Positions 54,794-64,000 of a DNA stretch of 64,000 nucleotides are shown here, in pieces (within the stretch, counting starts at the first letter, position 1; the number at the start of each line of letters is the position of its first letter). The translations under genes and the position numbers were made by a program. Origin of the DNA: Arthrobacter sulfonylureivorans (GTDB lineage Bacteria > Actinomycetota > Actinomycetes > Actinomycetales > Micrococcaceae); the NCBI GenBank assembly GCA_004000035.1, contig RJAE01000002.1, positions 310,001-374,000 on the forward strand, written 5' to 3'. Under the pieces are notes generated by a model. That model made no database searches. It was given only the letters and a program-made list of their open reading frames with translations, and had not been told where the DNA came from.

Positions 54794-54941
54794 GATCGAA
54801 GGAAGAGCCCTTTCGTTCTGGCGCCGGAATCGTGCCGGCCAACGCATCATTGTATTGCCCCAGACTGGACGTTACCTAGGACATCCCGGCGCGGGCGTGC
54901 GCAATGCAGTTCTGCCAGAGTCGGTTCGGTAACCTGACAAG

Positions 54942-56114
54942 GTGAGTTTTCCAGTAATCGGTGTAGTGGGCGGCGGCCAACTCGCCCGAATGATGGCCCC
55001 CTGTGCGGTAGAACTCGGCTTTGAACTGCGAGTTCTGGCCGAAGCCGAGGATGTCTCGGCGGTCTCCGCCGTCGCCAAGGCACCCGTCGGCGACTACCGG
55101 GACCTGGAGGCGCTGCGCGACTTCGCCCAGGGTCTGGACGTGCTGACGTTCGACCACGAGCATGTTCCGACTGAACACCTTCAGGCCCTGATTGCCGAGG
55201 GCGTGAACGTGCAGCCGCATCCGGACGCCCTGATCCACGCGCAGGACAAGCTGGTCATGCGCGAGGTGGTGGACAAGCTAGGGCTGCCGAACCCGGCCTG
55301 GGATTCCGTCTCCACAGTCGAGGAGCTGGTGGCCTTCGGGGCGAAGACCGGCTGGCCGGTGGTACTCAAGACGCCGCGGGGAGGTTACGACGGCAAGGGC
55401 GTGCGGATCATCCAGGATGCCGCCGCGGCCGCCGACGCAGCCGACTGGTTTACCGGCGGCACGCTGCTGGTCGAAGAGAAGGTCGACTTCAGCCGTGAAC
55501 TCTCGGCATTGGTGGCCAGGACGCCGTCCGGCGAAGCCCGGGCCTGGCCGGTGGTCCACACGATTCAAGTGGACGGGGTCTGCGACGAAGTGATCGCCCC
55601 CGCGCTGGATCTGCCCGAAGAAGTCGCCGAAGCTGCCCAGCAGGCCGCGCTGCAACTGGCCGACGAGCTCGGCGTAACCGGCGTCATGGCCGCCGAATTG
55701 TTCGCCACGCCCGGCCGCGGTTCCGGCTTCGTGATCAACGAACTGGCCATGCGCCCGCACAACACCGGCCATTGGACCCAGGACGGCTCCGTCACCAGCC
55801 AGTTCGAGCAGCATCTGCGGGCGGTCTTGGACCTGCCGCTGGGCGATACCGCGGTGCTCGGCAGCGTCGTCGTGATGAAGAACTATCTGGGTGGCGCAAA
55901 TACGGATTTGTTCTCGGCATACCCCCGCGCGCTGGCGGCCGAGCCGGCCGTCAAGGTCCATGGCTACGGCAAGTCGGTCCGCCCGGGCCGAAAGATCGGC
56001 CATGTTAACGTGGTGGGCCGGGACGCGTCCCAGGTGGAGGATTTGCGCCGGCGCGCGGACCGAGTTGCCTCGATCATCCGAGACGGCGTGGATCCCCAGG
56101 AAGGCAAGCCATGA
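54942..56114 (+). CDS. purK: N5-carboxyaminoimidazole ribonucleotide synthase
   Basis: ATP-grasp enzyme of de novo purine synthesis, making N5-CAIR from AIR, ATP and bicarbonate. 390 aa with [12 protein letters not shown], the ATP-grasp [20 protein letters not shown] and [16 protein letters not shown]. Starts with GTG 54942 and its TGA overlaps the purE ATG as ATGA, so the two are translationally coupled. Confidence 0.97.
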   Translation: MSFPVIGVVGGGQLARMMAPCAVELGFELRVLAEAEDVSAVSAVAKAPVGDYRDLEALRDFAQGLDVLTFDHEHVPTEHLQALIAEGVNVQPHPDALIHAQDKLVMREVVDKLGLPNPAWDSVSTVEELVAFGAKTGWPVVLKTPRGGYDGKGVRIIQDAAAAADAADWFTGGTLLVEEKVDFSRELSALVARTPSGEARAWPVVHTIQVDGVCDEVIAPALDLPEEVAEAAQQAALQLADELGVTGVMAAELFATPGRGSGFVINELAMRPHNTGHWTQDGSVTSQFEQHLRAVLDLPLGDTAVLGSVVVMKNYLGGANTDLFSAYPRALAAEPAVKVHGYGKSVRPGRKIGHVNVVGRDASQVEDLRRRADRVASIIRDGVDPQEGKP

Positions 56115-56638
56115 GCCAAAAGCCGATAGTCGGCGTCGTGATGGGTTCGGATTCCGACTGGCCCGTGATGGAAGCCGCCGCCCAGGCGCTGGAAGAATTC
56201 GGCATTCCCTACGAGGCGGACGTCGTCTCCGCCCACCGCATGCCGGAAGACATGATCAACTACGGCAGGGAAGCACATACCCGCGGCCTGCGCATCATCA
56301 TCGCCGGCGCCGGCGGAGCCGCGCATCTGCCCGGCATGCTCGCCTCGGTGACTCCGCTTCCGGTGATCGGGGTGCCGGTGCCGTTGAAGTACTTGGACGG
56401 CATGGACTCCCTGCTCTCCATCGTGCAGATGCCCGCCGGCGTTCCGGTGGCAACCGTGTCCGTCGGCGGAGCCCGCAACGCGGGGCTGTTGGCCGTGCGC
56501 ATGCTGGCCGCCGGCGGCGATGCGCTGGCCGAACAGCTGCAGCCCGCCCTACTGGAGTTCGCCTCCAGCCTGCGGCAGGCCGCCTACGACAAGGGAGCTG
56601 CCCTGCGCCAACGCGTCGCCGGCTCCGGCGAGGCCTAG
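56111..56638 (+). CDS. purE: N5-CAIR mutase (class I PurE)
   Basis: Converts N5-CAIR to CAIR, next step after PurK. 175 aa, class [19 protein letters not shown] (start), SAHRMPEDM with the catalytic His, [12 protein letters not shown] and [10 protein letters not shown]. Overlaps purK by four bases and is followed after 3 bp by an LCP gene, so all three may be one transcript. Confidence 0.97.
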   Translation: MSQKPIVGVVMGSDSDWPVMEAAAQALEEFGIPYEADVVSAHRMPEDMINYGREAHTRGLRIIIAGAGGAAHLPGMLASVTPLPVIGVPVPLKYLDGMDSLLSIVQMPAGVPVATVSVGGARNAGLLAVRMLAAGGDALAEQLQPALLEFASSLRQAAYDKGAALRQRVAGSGEA

Positions 56639-56641
56639 CCG

Positions 56642-58255
56642 GTGAGTCCCCAGCCGACCACCCGGCCCTCCGGCGCGTCGGCCCGCGGAATGACGGATCC
56701 AGTCCGTTACCCGCAGCACGCCTCTGCCCCCGTGCGGACCAAACGTGCCTTCGTCCTGCTGCTGCTGACCCTGCTCATCCCCGGCAGTGCGCAACTGGTG
56801 GCCGGGGACCGCGCGCTGGGCCGGCGCGCGCTGGCCGTAACGCTCCTGGTCTGGGCGGCCATCCTGGCAGCAGGCGTCGTGGCCTTGGTGAACTGGCCGC
56901 TGCTGGTGAACCTGGCCACCGGACGCTTCAGCTCGCTGGTACTGGTGGTGGTGCTGGCAGCGCTGGCGCTGTTCTGGGCCTTCCTGTTCCTGAACACGCT
57001 GCGCATCATCAGGCCCAACCTGCTGGCCCCGGGCGCCAAGCCCGTTGTGGCTGTGGCACTGGCCGCACTGATGCTGGTGACCAGCGGCAGCCTGGGCTAC
57101 GCCGCCTATCTGCTCAATGTGAGCCGCAATGCCTTCGGCACCATTTTCGAAACCCGGCCGGCGTTCGACCCGGTCGACGGCCGCTACAACTTCCTGCTGA
57201 TGGGCGGCGACGCCGGCGCGGGACGGGTCGGGCTGCGCCCGGACAGCATCCAGGTGGTCAGCGTGAACGCGGAGACCGGCCACACCGTCATGTTCGGCAT
57301 TCCGCGCAACTTCCAAAACGCTCCGTTCCCGGCCGACTCGCCGATGCACGAGGTCTACCCCGAAGGCTTCAACTGCGGCGACGAGTGCATCATCAACGCC
57401 CTGTACGTGGACGTGGAGCAAAACCATGCCGACCGCTACCTGGACGCCAAGAATCCCGGTGCGGAAGCCATGAAGGACGCCGTCAGCGGCATTTTGGGGA
57501 TCGAAATCCAGGCCTACGCGCTGGTGGACATGGGCGGCTTCGAGGCCCTGGTGGACGCGATGGGCGGCATCACCGTGGATGCCGGTGGCTGGGTGCCCAT
57601 CTCCAACAAGACCATTCCGGGTACCAACCAGCATTACCCGCCCAAGGGCTGGATCGCCCCGGGCGTCCAGAAGCTCGACGGCTTTCACGCGCTCTGGTAC
57701 GCCCGCTCCCGCGAGTTCGCCACTGACTACGACCGCGTCCAGCGCCAGCAGTGCGTGATGTCGGCTATGGTCAACCAGTTGGACCCGGCCACGGTGCTGA
57801 CCCGCTTCCAGCAGCTGGCCGAGGCCGGCGAGCAGGTCGTGGAAACGGACATTCCCAGTTCCCAGCTGGGCAGTTTCGTCTCACTGGCGCTCAAGGCCAA
57901 GGACCAGAAGACGGAGCGGCTGACCATTGGTCCGCCGGACTTCGGCACGGCGGCGGACAACTTCGTCACGTACCCGGACTTCACCCAGATCCACCCGCGG
58001 GTTCAGCAGTTGTTCAGCCAGGAAACGGAGACTGAAAAGAAGGCCTCCAAGAACGACGGCGGCGGCTCCGGCGGCGGGGATTCCTCCGGCGGCGGTGCCA
58101 AGCAGCCGAAGAAGTCCACGCCGAAACCGGCGGACACGCCGGAGGCGGCGGATCCTCAGATCACCGAGGAGTATCTCCAGCAGCTGGCCGAGATTGGCGA
58201 TACCGCTACGATCGGATCCCTCCTGGCCGACAACGGCAAGTGCTCGCTCCCCTGA
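56642..58255 (+). CDS. LytR-CpsA-Psr cell-wall polymer ligase
   Basis: 537-residue LCP protein that attaches polyprenyl-linked glycopolymers to peptidoglycan. N-terminal membrane helices (RAFVLLLLTLLIPGSAQLV-type, ALAVTLLVWAAILAAGVVAL, LVLVVVLAALALFWAFLFL, PVVAVALAALMLVTSGSLGYAAYL) are followed by the LCP domain with RPDSIQVVSVN, MFGIPRNFQ, GGITVDAGG and LWYARSREFATDYDRVQRQQ, all conserved Arg/Asp present. A Gly/Ser/Lys-rich disordered segment sits before the C-terminus. GTG start 3 bp after purE. Confidence 0.94.
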   Translation: MSPQPTTRPSGASARGMTDPVRYPQHASAPVRTKRAFVLLLLTLLIPGSAQLVAGDRALGRRALAVTLLVWAAILAAGVVALVNWPLLVNLATGRFSSLVLVVVLAALALFWAFLFLNTLRIIRPNLLAPGAKPVVAVALAALMLVTSGSLGYAAYLLNVSRNAFGTIFETRPAFDPVDGRYNFLLMGGDAGAGRVGLRPDSIQVVSVNAETGHTVMFGIPRNFQNAPFPADSPMHEVYPEGFNCGDECIINALYVDVEQNHADRYLDAKNPGAEAMKDAVSGILGIEIQAYALVDMGGFEALVDAMGGITVDAGGWVPISNKTIPGTNQHYPPKGWIAPGVQKLDGFHALWYARSREFATDYDRVQRQQCVMSAMVNQLDPATVLTRFQQLAEAGEQVVETDIPSSQLGSFVSLALKAKDQKTERLTIGPPDFGTAADNFVTYPDFTQIHPRVQQLFSQETETEKKASKNDGGGSGGGDSSGGGAKQPKKSTPKPADTPEAADPQITEEYLQQLAEIGDTATIGSLLADNGKCSLP

Positions 58256-58373
58256 TCTTGCGTTCCGGTGAGGCCGGGTCCTGCCGGGACGGGTGAGGGT
58301 TCTGGCGGACGGGGCCGGGCCCGGTGTTCTGGCAGGATCATTATTCAGACAAGGACGAGGAAGAGGCTTCAAG

Positions 58374-59651
58374 ATGTACCGGTTGACCAATGTACTGCGG
58401 CCCTACGCGTGGGGTTCGACGACGGCGATCGCCGAGCTGTTCGGCCGGGAACCGTCCGGCGGCCCGGAAGCCGAACTCTGGATCGGAGCACATCCCGACT
58501 CTCCATCCATGGTGCAGCTGGCCGACGGCGACCAACCGCTGGACGAATTCATCAAGGAGAATCCGGGCGCCACACTCGGTGAACCGGTGCTGGGCCTGTT
58601 TGGCGCCACCCTGCCGTTCCTGACAAAGGTCCTGGCCGCCGATTCGGCCCTCTCACTCCAGGTCCACCCCACACTGGAGCAGGCAAAGTCCGGATTCGCC
58701 GCGGAGAACGCCGCCGGCATCTCCTTTAACGACGCACAGCGCAGCTACCGGGACGATAACCACAAGCCGGAGATGATCTTTGCGCTCAGCGACTTCCAGG
58801 CGCTGTGCGGTTTCCGTCCCCCGCGCGACGCGGCCCGGCTGCTGGCCGGCCTGAGGCCGAAGCTGGCCGAGGTCGGCGCCAGCTTGGACCTCCTGGACGA
58901 TGTGCTCCAACTGCTGGACACCGCCGACGAGGAAGCGGCCCTGCGCGGCGCCTTCGTGGCCCTGCTCGACGGCGGGGACCGTTCCACCGGGCTGGCCACG
59001 GACACGGCCCGCGTGCTGGCGGCCGCACCGGCCGGAAGCCTGGGCAGCGAATACGCAGCGGCCGCCCGTCTGGGAGAACTCTATCCGGGCGATCCCGGTT
59101 CCTTGATCTCGTTGCTGCTCAACCTGGTCGACCTCTCCCCCGGCCAGGCGCTGTGCCTGCCGGCCGGCAACATCCACGCCTATCTGCAGGGCCTCGGCGT
59201 GGAGGTCATGGCGACATCGGACAACGTGCTGCGCGGCGGCCTCACGCCGAAGTACATCAATGTGCCGGAGCTGGTGAAAATCACCGACTTCCGCCCGATC
59301 ACGCCACCGTTCGTGGCACGGACCACCACCGATGCGGGCCAGGAACTGTATTGCCCTCCGTTTGCCGAGTTCCAGCTCCAGCGCATTGAATTGTCCGACG
59401 GCGGCAGCCCCGTTCCGCTCGCCCAGCACGGTCCCACCATCGTGCTGGCGGTCTCCGGGAGCGTGCTGCTGGACTCGCCGAGGTCCGACCTGACGATCAG
59501 CCGCGGGGAGGCCGCCTTCATTCCCGCTGCCGAGCAGCCGGTGAACGTCCATCCGGCAGGCGGAACGGAAGCCGGTGCCGTGCTATTTGCGGTCACCACT
59601 TCGGGCAGCACACATGAATTCGACGAACAACGAACGGGAGTAACACTTTGA
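58374..59651 (+). CDS. manA: Mannose-6-phosphate isomerase, class I
   Basis: Zinc enzyme interconverting fructose 6-phosphate and mannose 6-phosphate, supplying mannose for glycans and protein mannosylation. 425 aa with PYAWGSTTAIAE, SLQVHPTLEQAKSGF, the DDNHKPEMIFALSDFQALCGFRPP block and PAGNIHAYLQGLGVEVMATSDNVLRGGLTPKY (adjacent motifs). ATG 58374 follows AAGAGG; an upstream open frame has no site. Stop overlaps the next gene as TTGA. Confidence 0.96.
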   Translation: MYRLTNVLRPYAWGSTTAIAELFGREPSGGPEAELWIGAHPDSPSMVQLADGDQPLDEFIKENPGATLGEPVLGLFGATLPFLTKVLAADSALSLQVHPTLEQAKSGFAAENAAGISFNDAQRSYRDDNHKPEMIFALSDFQALCGFRPPRDAARLLAGLRPKLAEVGASLDLLDDVLQLLDTADEEAALRGAFVALLDGGDRSTGLATDTARVLAAAPAGSLGSEYAAAARLGELYPGDPGSLISLLLNLVDLSPGQALCLPAGNIHAYLQGLGVEVMATSDNVLRGGLTPKYINVPELVKITDFRPITPPFVARTTTDAGQELYCPPFAEFQLQRIELSDGGSPVPLAQHGPTIVLAVSGSVLLDSPRSDLTISRGEAAFIPAAEQPVNVHPAGGTEAGAVLFAVTTSGSTHEFDEQRTGVTL

Positions 59652-60685
59652 CCGCTTCGATCCTGCAGTCCGAGCCGTGGGCCCGCTTCCAGCGGAGCCT
59701 GGGCAAAGAGGTATTCGAACGCAGCGGAGATGGCTGGGCCTTCCTGGCCATCATGGAAAAGACGCCGTTGGGGCGCTTCCTGTACGTCCCGTACGGCCCC
59801 GCGGCAGCAGACCACGCGACCCTGGTCCGCGCCCTGGCAGCCCTGCGTTCCCTGGCGGCCGAGCAGCACGCCCACTACGTGCGGATCGAACCGGTGGGCA
59901 CCGACCTCGGGCAACGGCCGCAAGCGGCGTTGCAGTCACTGGGCCTGGTCAAGGCCCCGGTGGATGTCCAGCCGAAGCTGACCTGGATGCTGGACCTCAA
60001 GCAGCCGGAAGAGGAGTTGCTGGCCGGCATGCGCAGCACCAGCCGGAACCTCTACCGCAACATCCACAAGAAGGGCGTCACCTTCGACGTCTCCTCCGAC
60101 CCCGAAGACATCGGCATCCTCTTGGGATTCCTGCACGACGTCTCCGAGCGTGCAGAGTTCAAGGCCCAGTCCGATGACTACTTGCGGCAGGCTGCCCGGA
60201 ACCTTGTGCCGGCCGGTGCGGCCAAAATCTTCACCGCATGCTTGGACGGAAAGCCGATCGCGGCAGCGCTCTCCTACGACACGGAATCGACCCGGGTCTA
60301 CGCGCACGCCGCGGCCGACGACGCCCACCGCAAGCTCAATGCCGGGATACCGCTGGTGGTCACCATGATGATGGATGCCCGCGCCGCCGGCATCGACCGC
60401 TTCGATATGTGGGGCGTCAGCCCGGAAGACGAACCCGAGCACCAATGGGCCGGGTTCTCACGCTTCAAACGTTCCTTCGGCGGCTACGAGGTCAGCTACC
60501 CGGGCAGTTGGGACCTGCCGGTCAACCAACTGATGTACCGGGCCTATCTGCTCACCCGGCGGGCCCGCGAGGCGGCTGGCCCCGCCGTGCACAAGGCGCG
60601 CACCACAGTGCTGCCGGCGGCACACAAGGCGCGCAACGCCGTCGTGCCGTCCCTTCGGAAGCTTCGAGCCAAGCTCCCGCGCTGA
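59648..60685 (+). CDS. FemX-like peptidoglycan bridge aminoacyltransferase
   Basis: 345-residue FemAB/FemX family (GNAT fold duplicated) protein that adds amino acids to lipid II side chains from aminoacyl-tRNA. N-terminal LQSEPWARFQRSLGKEVF, WMLDLKQPEEELLAGMRSTSRNLYRNIHKKGVTF, and LVVTMMMDARAAGIDRFDMWGVSP plus WAGFSRFKRSFGGYEVSYPGSWD (as separate blocks) are diagnostic. The tail carries basic HKAR repeats. Starts at TTG 59648 within the manA stop. Arthrobacter-type peptidoglycan does have interpeptide bridges, so this role fits. Confidence 0.9.
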   Translation: MTASILQSEPWARFQRSLGKEVFERSGDGWAFLAIMEKTPLGRFLYVPYGPAAADHATLVRALAALRSLAAEQHAHYVRIEPVGTDLGQRPQAALQSLGLVKAPVDVQPKLTWMLDLKQPEEELLAGMRSTSRNLYRNIHKKGVTFDVSSDPEDIGILLGFLHDVSERAEFKAQSDDYLRQAARNLVPAGAAKIFTACLDGKPIAAALSYDTESTRVYAHAAADDAHRKLNAGIPLVVTMMMDARAAGIDRFDMWGVSPEDEPEHQWAGFSRFKRSFGGYEVSYPGSWDLPVNQLMYRAYLLTRRAREAAGPAVHKARTTVLPAAHKARNAVVPSLRKLRAKLPR

Positions 60686-60733
60686 GTCGGCATGGGCTTT
60701 CCCGGCCAGGCACGCCGGCAGGGAAAGCGCGCA

Positions 60734-60769
60734 AAAACCCCGCACCAGCCTGGGCCGGTGCGGGGTTTT
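60734..60769. terminator. Bidirectional intrinsic terminator
   Basis: AAAACCCCGCACC (60734-60746) and GGTGCGGGGTTTT (60757-60769) are perfect 13-bp arms with a 10-nt loop, having T-runs on both strands. It lies between convergent femX-like and glpX genes and serves both. Confidence 0.93.
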
Positions 60770-60809
60770 CGTTGTACTCAGACCCTCCGCGTTGCGCTGA
60801 GGGGGTCCG

Positions 60810-61931
60810 TTAGAGCTTCCGCTCGAAGCGGTCCCACTTGTATTCCTGGTGCTCGCCCTCGACAAACCGGATGGTTCCGGACTTGGACCGCATCACGATC
60901 GACTGCGTCAGGACCTTGTGGTTCTTGTAGCGGACGCCGCGCAGCAGGTCGCCGTCGGTGATGCCGGTGGCCACGAAGAAGCAATTGTCGCTGGTGACCA
61001 AGTCATCGGTGGTCAGCACACGGTCCAGATCGTGGCCGGCGTCGATGGCCTTCTGCTTTTCCTCGTCGCTGGTGGGCCAGAGCCGGCCTTGGATCACGCC
61101 GCCCAAAGACTTGATGGCGCAGGCCGTGACGATGCCCTCCGGGGTACCGCCGATGCCCATCAGGACGTCCACGTCGGTGCCTTCACGGGCGGCTGCGATG
61201 CCGCCGGCAACGTCGCCGTCCATGATGAACTTGGTGCGCGCACCCGCGGCGCGGATCTCCTCCACGTAGGGCTTGTGCCGGTCGCGGTCCAGGATCATCA
61301 CGTTGATCTGGTTGATCTTCTTGTTCTTGGCCTTGGCGATCAGGTGCAGGTTCTGCTTGATGGGCAGGCGCAGGTCCACCAAATCGGCCGCTTCAGGGCC
61401 GGTGACCAGCTTCTCCATGTAGAACACGGCCGAGGGATCGAACATGGTGCCGCGCTCGGAGACAGCCAGTACGGACAGCGCGTTGTTGATGCCCAGCGCC
61501 GTCAGCCGGGTGCCGTCGATCGGGTCCACGGCGACGTCGCACTCGGCGCCGGTGCCATCGCCGACCTTTTCACCGTTGAACAGCATCGGGGCTTCGTCCT
61601 TTTCGCCCTCGCCGATGACCACCACCCCGTTGAAGCTGACGGTGGACAGGAACGCCCGCATGGCGTCCACGGCCGCGCCGTCTGCCGCGTTCTTGTCCCC
61701 ATAGCCCACCCAGTGGCCGCCGGCGATCGCCGCGGCTTCGGTGACGCGCACCAGTTCCAGGGCCAGGTTGCGGTCCGGCTCATTGTCACCGACACGCATC
61801 GACGGCGGGAAGTTGGAAAAGGGATCAGCCTGGGCTTCGTGGGACACTTCGACCTCATCTTCGAGTAGCTCTTCAGACAACACCGGCTGTGGTGCCGTGA
61901 TGGATGAATCTGCGCTGCGGACATCTTCCAT
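60810..61931 (-). CDS. glpX: Class II fructose-1,6-bisphosphatase
   Basis: Gluconeogenic enzyme removing the 1-phosphate from fructose 1,6-bisphosphate. 373 aa with a ~45-residue variable N-terminus, then the lithium-sensitive phosphatase motifs: [56 protein letters not shown]. Metal ligands in EGEKDE and DPIDGT are intact. Convergent with femX-like and divergent from DUF4245, next to fumC, as in other actinobacteria. Confidence 0.95.
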   Translation of the reverse strand: MEDVRSADSSITAPQPVLSEELLEDEVEVSHEAQADPFSNFPPSMRVGDNEPDRNLALELVRVTEAAAIAGGHWVGYGDKNAADGAAVDAMRAFLSTVSFNGVVVIGEGEKDEAPMLFNGEKVGDGTGAECDVAVDPIDGTRLTALGINNALSVLAVSERGTMFDPSAVFYMEKLVTGPEAADLVDLRLPIKQNLHLIAKAKNKKINQINVMILDRDRHKPYVEEIRAAGARTKFIMDGDVAGGIAAAREGTDVDVLMGIGGTPEGIVTACAIKSLGGVIQGRLWPTSDEEKQKAIDAGHDLDRVLTTDDLVTSDNCFFVATGITDGDLLRGVRYKNHKVLTQSIVMRSKSGTIRFVEGEHQEYKWDRFERKL

Positions 61932-62045
61932 TGCTTTCGATCATAGTCGCCAGCACCCGGGGATCCAGCGCGCCGGGATCGGCGCCCGACCGTGGGACTG
62001 CTGCCCGTGTGCGCGCGGGACGCGGGTATCTGAGATCATGGAACG

Positions 62046-62657
62046 GTGAGTGAAGTGCGTCCCGAGGAATCGATCGAATCGGCTGGATCGGCTGAATTGC
62101 CTGCCAAGCCTGTCCTGACGGCCAAGCAGGCCAACCGGGCGAAAGCGCCGGTAGTCGGCATGTTGCTGGCCGTGGGTCTCACGCTTGCCGTGCTGCTGCC
62201 GGTGATGTTCCTGAACCCGGGCAGCAAGCCCGATGTCTACAAACGTAATATTGACGTCCCCGGCGTCGCGCTCCAGGCCGAATCCACCGCGGGCTACCTG
62301 CCGCTCGCCGTGAATCTTCCTCAGGGCTGGACATCCAATTACGCCCGGTGGAACACCGGGGGCACGGCCCAGGTACCGGCATGGGAAGTCGGCTATCTCA
62401 CGCCCAGCCAGCAGTACATCGGGCTAGTCCAGACCGACAAGGCGAATCCCACCTGGATTGGCCAAGTCACCGATAACGCACCGGTGACCGGCGACCGCAA
62501 GGCCGGCGCCAGCTGGGAACTGCGCGACGCCGGCCAAGGCGAGCGCAGCCTGGTGCTGGAGCGCGACGGCGTCACGGTCATCCTCAGCGGCACGGCTGAA
62601 CTGGACGAATTCGATGTGCTCGCCACCGCCGTCGTCAAATCGCTGGACGGCAAGTAA
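62046..62657 (+). CDS. DUF4245 family protein
   Basis: 203-residue actinobacterial protein with one N-terminal membrane anchor (APVVGMLLAVGLTLAVLLPVMFL) after a charged cytoplasmic head, and an extracytoplasmic domain of unknown function (LPLAVNLPQGWTSNYARW, YLTPSQQYIGLVQT). Starts at GTG 62046. Conserved beside glpX and fumC in related genomes. Confidence 0.9.
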   Translation: MSEVRPEESIESAGSAELPAKPVLTAKQANRAKAPVVGMLLAVGLTLAVLLPVMFLNPGSKPDVYKRNIDVPGVALQAESTAGYLPLAVNLPQGWTSNYARWNTGGTAQVPAWEVGYLTPSQQYIGLVQTDKANPTWIGQVTDNAPVTGDRKAGASWELRDAGQGERSLVLERDGVTVILSGTAELDEFDVLATAVVKSLDGK

Positions 62658-62720
62658 CCAAACGTCCCCCGCGCGTCGCGAATGCGCGGCCAGGGCACCA
62701 CCAAGCCGTAAGGTTGCTTC

Positions 62721-63335
62721 GTGCCCACCTCAATGACTCCCGCCCAGGCCTGGCAAAAACTTCTCGACGGCAACGCCCGCTTTGTGGCGGGGACGTCGGT
62801 CCACCCCAATCAAGACGCCGCACGGCGCAGTTCGTTGGTCAACGAACAGAATCCTTTCGCCATCATCTTCGGCTGTTCCGACTCCCGGCTGGCGGCAGAA
62901 ATCATTTTCGACCTGGGGCTGGGCGATGCCTTCGTGGTCCGCACAGCGGGGCACGTCCTCGGCGACGCGGTGATCGGCTCGCTGGAATACGGCGTGGACG
63001 TGCTCAACGTCCCGCTCATCGTCATCTTGGGCCATGACAGCTGCGGCGCGGTGACCGCCGCCAAGAACACCATAGATACCGGCGTGATGCCTCGCGGCGG
63101 CCTGCGCGACCTGGTGGAGCGGATTACTCCGTCGGTGCTGGCTGCCCGGCGTGCCGGACTCGACGACATCAACGACATGGTGATCGAAAACGTGCGCCAA
63201 TCCTCCGAACGCCTGCTCGACAGTTCGCGCGCCATTTCGGAGGCCGTCGACGCCGGCCGCACGGCCGTCGTCGGAGTTGCCTACCGGCTGGCGGACGGCC
63301 GCGCCGATTTGGTCGCCGGACACGGCGCACTCTAG
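62721..63335 (+). CDS. Beta-carbonic anhydrase
   Basis: 204-residue beta-class carbonic anhydrase converting CO2 to bicarbonate. Zinc ligands Cys52, His105 and Cys108 with Asp54-Arg56 ([16 protein letters not shown]) are intact, as is VRTAGH. GTG 62721 used; internal ATG at residue 5 possible. Sits between DUF4245 and fumC. Bicarbonate supply may support purK and other carboxylations (inference). Confidence 0.94.
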   Translation: MPTSMTPAQAWQKLLDGNARFVAGTSVHPNQDAARRSSLVNEQNPFAIIFGCSDSRLAAEIIFDLGLGDAFVVRTAGHVLGDAVIGSLEYGVDVLNVPLIVILGHDSCGAVTAAKNTIDTGVMPRGGLRDLVERITPSVLAARRAGLDDINDMVIENVRQSSERLLDSSRAISEAVDAGRTAVVGVAYRLADGRADLVAGHGAL

Positions 63336-63439
63336 CCCGACGCCGGCCGCTTGCCGGGTGGCACGCGCCGACGTCGCACCGCCGACAGCGGCGCAACACG
63401 ATTCGGAACCGGCGCCACAGCGGGCCTAAGCTTGGAGCC

Positions 63440-64000
63440 ATGACTTCTGCCGATTCTGCTGAATACCGCATCGAACACGACACCATGGGTGAGGTCCGGG
63501 TTCCGGCCAACGCCCTCTACCGTGCGCAGACCCAGCGCGCCGTCGAGAACTTCCCGATCTCCGGCAAGACGCTGGAGCGCGCCCACATCGAGGCCCTGGC
63601 CCGGATCAAGAAGGCAGCCGCCACCGCCAACGCCGAACTGGGCGTGCTGGACGGCGAGCTGGCCAAGGCCATCGCCGCGGCCGCCGATCAGGTAGCCACC
63701 GGCCAGTACGACGGCGACTTCCCGATCGACGTCTTCCAGACCGGCTCCGGCACCTCCTCGAACATGAACACCAACGAGGTTCTGGCCGAGCTCGCCACCC
63801 GCGCGCTGAAGGCCGCCGGCAGCGACAAGACGGTGCACCCGAACGACCACGTCAACGCCTCGCAGTCCTCCAACGACGTCTTCCCGACCTCGGTGCATGT
63901 GGCAGCCACTTCCGCGCTGATCAACGAGCTGATCCCGGCGCTGGACTACCTGGCCGCTTCGCTGGAGCGCAAGGCCGAGGAGTTCAAGGACGTGGTGAAG
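63440..64000 (+). CDS. fumC: Class II fumarate hydratase (partial)
   Basis: First 187 codons of fumarase C, which interconverts fumarate and malate in the TCA cycle; the gene runs off the window. N-terminal signatures: [26 protein letters not shown] (split by the usual loop), [15 protein letters not shown] and the catalytic [16 protein letters not shown] block. ATG 63440 is preceded by GGAG two bases upstream; closest alternative would shorten the conserved N-terminus. Confidence limited only by the missing 3' part. Confidence 0.95.
   Translation, partial: MTSADSAEYRIEHDTMGEVRVPANALYRAQTQRAVENFPISGKTLERAHIEALARIKKAAATANAELGVLDGELAKAIAAAADQVATGQYDGDFPIDVFQTGSGTSSNMNTNEVLAELATRALKAAGSDKTVHPNDHVNASQSSNDVFPTSVHVAATSALINELIPALDYLAASLERKAEEFKDVVK

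Noticed and set aside
7697-63900. Long frames antisense to core genes (for example opposite prs, glmU, ahcY, glpX)
   Set aside because: High-GC third positions create long shadow frames; each lies opposite a well-supported conserved gene.

Overview
The window is chromosomal DNA from a high-GC actinobacterium, most likely an Arthrobacter-like member of the Micrococcaceae. The signs are the gene set (WhiB, Rpf, DUF3499, DUF5719, DUF4245, DUF1461, TIGR03089, polyprenol-phosphate-mannose protein mannosyltransferase), frequent GTG/TTG starts and many 4-bp stop/start overlaps. The genus is inferred from gene content and order, not from a database search. I saw no rRNA, CRISPR array, insertion sequence or prophage.

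Region by region: (1) 0.3-5.6 kb, a tandem pair of ~880-residue LAL-type (MalT-like) LuxR regulators in a stretch of lower GC. (2) 6.0-10.4 kb, a core block on the minus strand: pth, rplY, prs-glmU and tRNA-Gln; two near-identical hairpin elements lie downstream of pth and of prs. (3) 10.6-16.0 kb, a signalling island: a GGDEF-EAL cyclic-di-GMP enzyme coupled to a small STAS/SEC14-like protein, a TPR protein without DNA-binding domain, a divergent 53-residue secreted pre-peptide with its own terminator, and a REC-GAF-histidine kinase. (4) 16.2-21.6 kb, a DrrAB-type exporter, an EamA transporter, zapE, and a flavin reductase/MarR pair with three operator-like repeats. (5) 21.6-27.9 kb, minus strand: ABC-F, ispE, rsmA, rpf, tatD. 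(6) 28.0-32.8 kb, plus strand: moxR, DUF58 and transglutaminase operon. (7) 32.8-47.2 kb: a succinate-semialdehyde dehydrogenase, rsmI, pmt, an acyl-CoA synthetase, DUF1461, SpoIIM and RDD membrane proteins, an L,D-transpeptidase, ahcY, Trm112-like, DUF3499 and a metallopeptidase-fold protein. (8) 47.2-53.5 kb, a whiB - giant glycosyltransferase - DUF5719 operon. (9) 53.5-60.7 kb, cell-envelope and purine genes: TIGR03089, gtrA, purK-purE, LCP ligase, manA, FemX-like. (10) 60.8-64 kb: glpX, DUF4245, beta-carbonic anhydrase and the start of fumC, which runs off the window.

Much of the window serves the cell envelope (GlmU, LCP, FemX, Ldt, Rpf, ManA, Pmt, GtrA, giant GT). The candidate for an undescribed system is the divergent TPR-protein/exported-peptide locus at 12.8-14.2 kb, which resembles Rap-Phr peptide signalling in architecture. 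The other strong observation is that the giant glycosyltransferase has no ATG, GTG or TTG codon between its upstream in-frame stop and the middle of its catalytic domain, so it seems to start at an ATT that overlaps the whiB stop codon.
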